Below, piece by piece: positions 49,625 to 51,290 of a stretch of DNA of 51,290 nucleotides. A program made the position numbers and the translations under genes. The notes below the pieces were generated by a model. It made no database searches. It saw nothing but the letters and a program-made list of their open reading frames with translations, and was not told the origin of the DNA. This DNA is from Circinella minor (taxonomy: Eukaryota > Mucoromycota > Mucoromycetes > Mucorales > Lichtheimiaceae): positions 1-51,290 of the forward strand of contig JAEPRB010000269.1 in the NCBI GenBank assembly GCA_016758965.1, read 5' to 3'. Within the stretch, counting starts at the first letter, position 1; every line of letters begins with the position of its first letter.

Positions 49625-51290
49625 TTATGATGCCATTAAATCAACACCAACAGTTTTAAGTGCATTAACTGCCCAACCCGGATATCGGCTTTTATCACCG
49701 AAATAACTGGCAAAAAAGTTAATAATAAAAGACGGAAACTCATCCCGAATAATGGCTTCCCGCATCTTTCGCATCAATCGTAATTGGAATGCAACGTTAT
49801 GTACAGATACCAAATGACATCCAACAGTATCCTTGGTAGCTACCAAATGAACATAAGATCTTGAATAGTTCGTACATGTTGGACAATCACACCCTTCTTC
49901 AATAGGTCCAAAATCGTTGGCAAATTTTCCGGATTTCAAAGATAAAATACCATTCATTGTCAATGCATTCCCGAAACGCTATAGAAATTGTATACATATA
50001 TAAGTTATTTTTAAGTCATCCTATAACAATATATATATATATATATATATATGTAAGATAATAACTTACTGCTGTACGTGTTGGATAAACACAATCGAAC
50101 ATATCAACACCTAATGCAACACATACTACCAAATCTTCTGCATATCTATTTATATGATAAACATACAATATTGATAAATAACCCTTTTACTTTTCCACTT
50201 ATCTCTTTCTCTTTTTTGTTTCTTTTCTTCTTTTATGCATTTCAACAATAATAATATTTACCCAACACCCATACAATAAATTGGTTTTGTTTTTGGTAAA
50301 AGATCTGTACATAAAGAAACACTAAAAGAAAACTTGATCAATATTACATATATAACAGCTAATAAAAAAAAAATCAACAATCAAATAAAGAAACTTACAT
50401 TTGCCAAAATACATCCTTTTCTTCACCGCCACTTAATCCACCAACAGCATAACCTGGGGTATCACGTTTCACCATCTCTTCTATACATTGACGTCTTAAA
50501 TCTTTATTCAAACCGCCTTGAATGATTGCAAATAGGTTTTGTCGATCTTGATTTTTATGAGCAGCAATACATCGATCCAGCCACCGGATGGATCGCCACA
50601 TGGCTTCCTCTACACGTGGTCCCGTTGTCAAAGAAGAAATCACATCATCCAATTGCATCAATATATCGGCTCCGATAGAGTTTTGTAACGAAATTGAATG
50701 TTCAGGTGTCAACATCATCAATGATCCATCATGGGGAGAAGCAAATTGAACACCTTCCTATATATATCGATTATAAGAGTTGTATGAAATTGTTAAAATG
50801 GAGTCCTATATCCCCATAGCAACCTCATAGCAACTAATTGACTTGATTATTATTATTACCTCAGTGATTTTAGCTAATTTTAATAAAGAAACCATTTGAA
50901 ATCCACCACTGTCCTATAATATAACCTTTCTTTGTTATTTAAATGTTTATATAAAAAAACAACCAACGTAATTTCTTTCTTTTTTCTTTACCGTTAAAAG
51001 ATTACGATTCCATTTTTGAAATTTATGTGCACCATTTACTAGATCTAAAGTTTCTTGACCTGGTTTCAAACCCTAACATGTATATATTGAAAACAAATTT
51101 ATCGAATCAGTCTTTCCCCTTTTTCAAAACAGAAAATGATTTAATTTCCATTATCTTTTTTTTTCACTCCACCTTCCTCGGCATGAGGTTCTACGATAAA
51201 TTAATAAATAAAGTAACATTATACTATATTAGTAGTACTTTATAATAATCCTCTAACATAATTAATTTATAAACTGGACCAGTATTTCAT
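49625..51290 (-). CDS. QTRT1: Queuine tRNA-ribosyltransferase catalytic subunit 1, 5' end beyond window
   Basis: Exchanges guanine-34 for queuine in tRNA-Asp, -Asn, -His and -Tyr, as the catalytic partner of QTRT2. Exons in view: 51072-50992, 50913-50860, 50757-50399, 50321-50262, 50145-50070 and 49978-49625 (stop). The first begins [18 protein letters not shown], so about 70-80 N-terminal residues lie beyond the right edge and the last 218 bp shown are intron or upstream sequence. Seen: [10 protein letters not shown] (active-site Asp), [78 protein letters not shown] (nucleophile region), and the zinc site CDCPTC with the downstream His in VSVHN. These match eukaryotic QTRT1 rather than bacterial Tgt ([23 protein letters not shown]). 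No mitochondrial-signal judgement is possible. Confidence 0.93.

Overview
The window looks like a fungal nuclear contig. It is AT-rich, the genes are dense in short GT-AG introns (mostly 50-130 nt, acceptors usually TATAG or TTAG), gaps carry long A/T and CT tracts, and many proteins have Gln/Asn/His/Ser runs. Low GC, intron-rich genes, and the presence of DNMT2, eukaryotic QTRT1 and a HEI10-type meiotic RING protein fit an early-diverging lineage, most likely Mucorales. That placement is inference; no marker gene fixes it. Exon boundaries were read by hand from splice signals and frame continuity. All multi-exon models below keep frame from start to stop, except QTRT1, which runs off the right edge.

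Layout. 1-5.2 kb: gene-poor, with a degenerate GCC-core repeat array, a frameshifted ORF remnant and one small spliced candidate gene. 5.2-11 kb: V-ATPase c'' (VMA16), a Puf6/PUM3 ribosome-biogenesis protein (convergent), then the tRNA-Asp methyltransferase DNMT2, divergent from PUM3. 11-15.6 kb: repeat territory with a 174-bp foldback MITE and a 2.7-kb segment bounded by 150-bp inverted repeats. 15.6-20.1 kb: HEI10-like RING protein and an MCFD2-like EF-hand secretory protein sharing a 181-bp divergent promoter, then a PC-esterase-like Golgi protein. 22-25.5 kb: PKA catalytic subunit and a short tropomyosin. 25.5-31.2 kb: no recognisable gene. 31.2-38.2 kb: a Hal4/Sat4-type kinase and a CSC1/OSCA channel in tandem. 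39.5-43.9 kb: an orphan nuclear-looking protein with a possible degenerate RNase H fold and an AADAT/Aro8-type aminotransferase. 46.7-51.3 kb: alpha-tubulin and the QTRT1 subunit of eukaryotic tRNA-guanine transglycosylase, cut by the window edge.

Functional threads. DNMT2 and QTRT1 modify the same tRNA anticodon loop (C38 and G34 of tRNA-Asp) and are linked by known biochemistry. The Hal4-type kinase and CSC1/OSCA channel both belong to ion and osmotic homeostasis. PKA, tropomyosin and alpha-tubulin are housekeeping signalling and cytoskeleton genes. I found no CRISPR array, rRNA or credible tRNA. The observations most worth following are the compact tropomyosin, the glutamine-rich HEI10, the degenerate RNase H-like orphan, the PC-esterase lacking its catalytic Ser and His, and the concentration of ACGTA words in gene-poor DNA.
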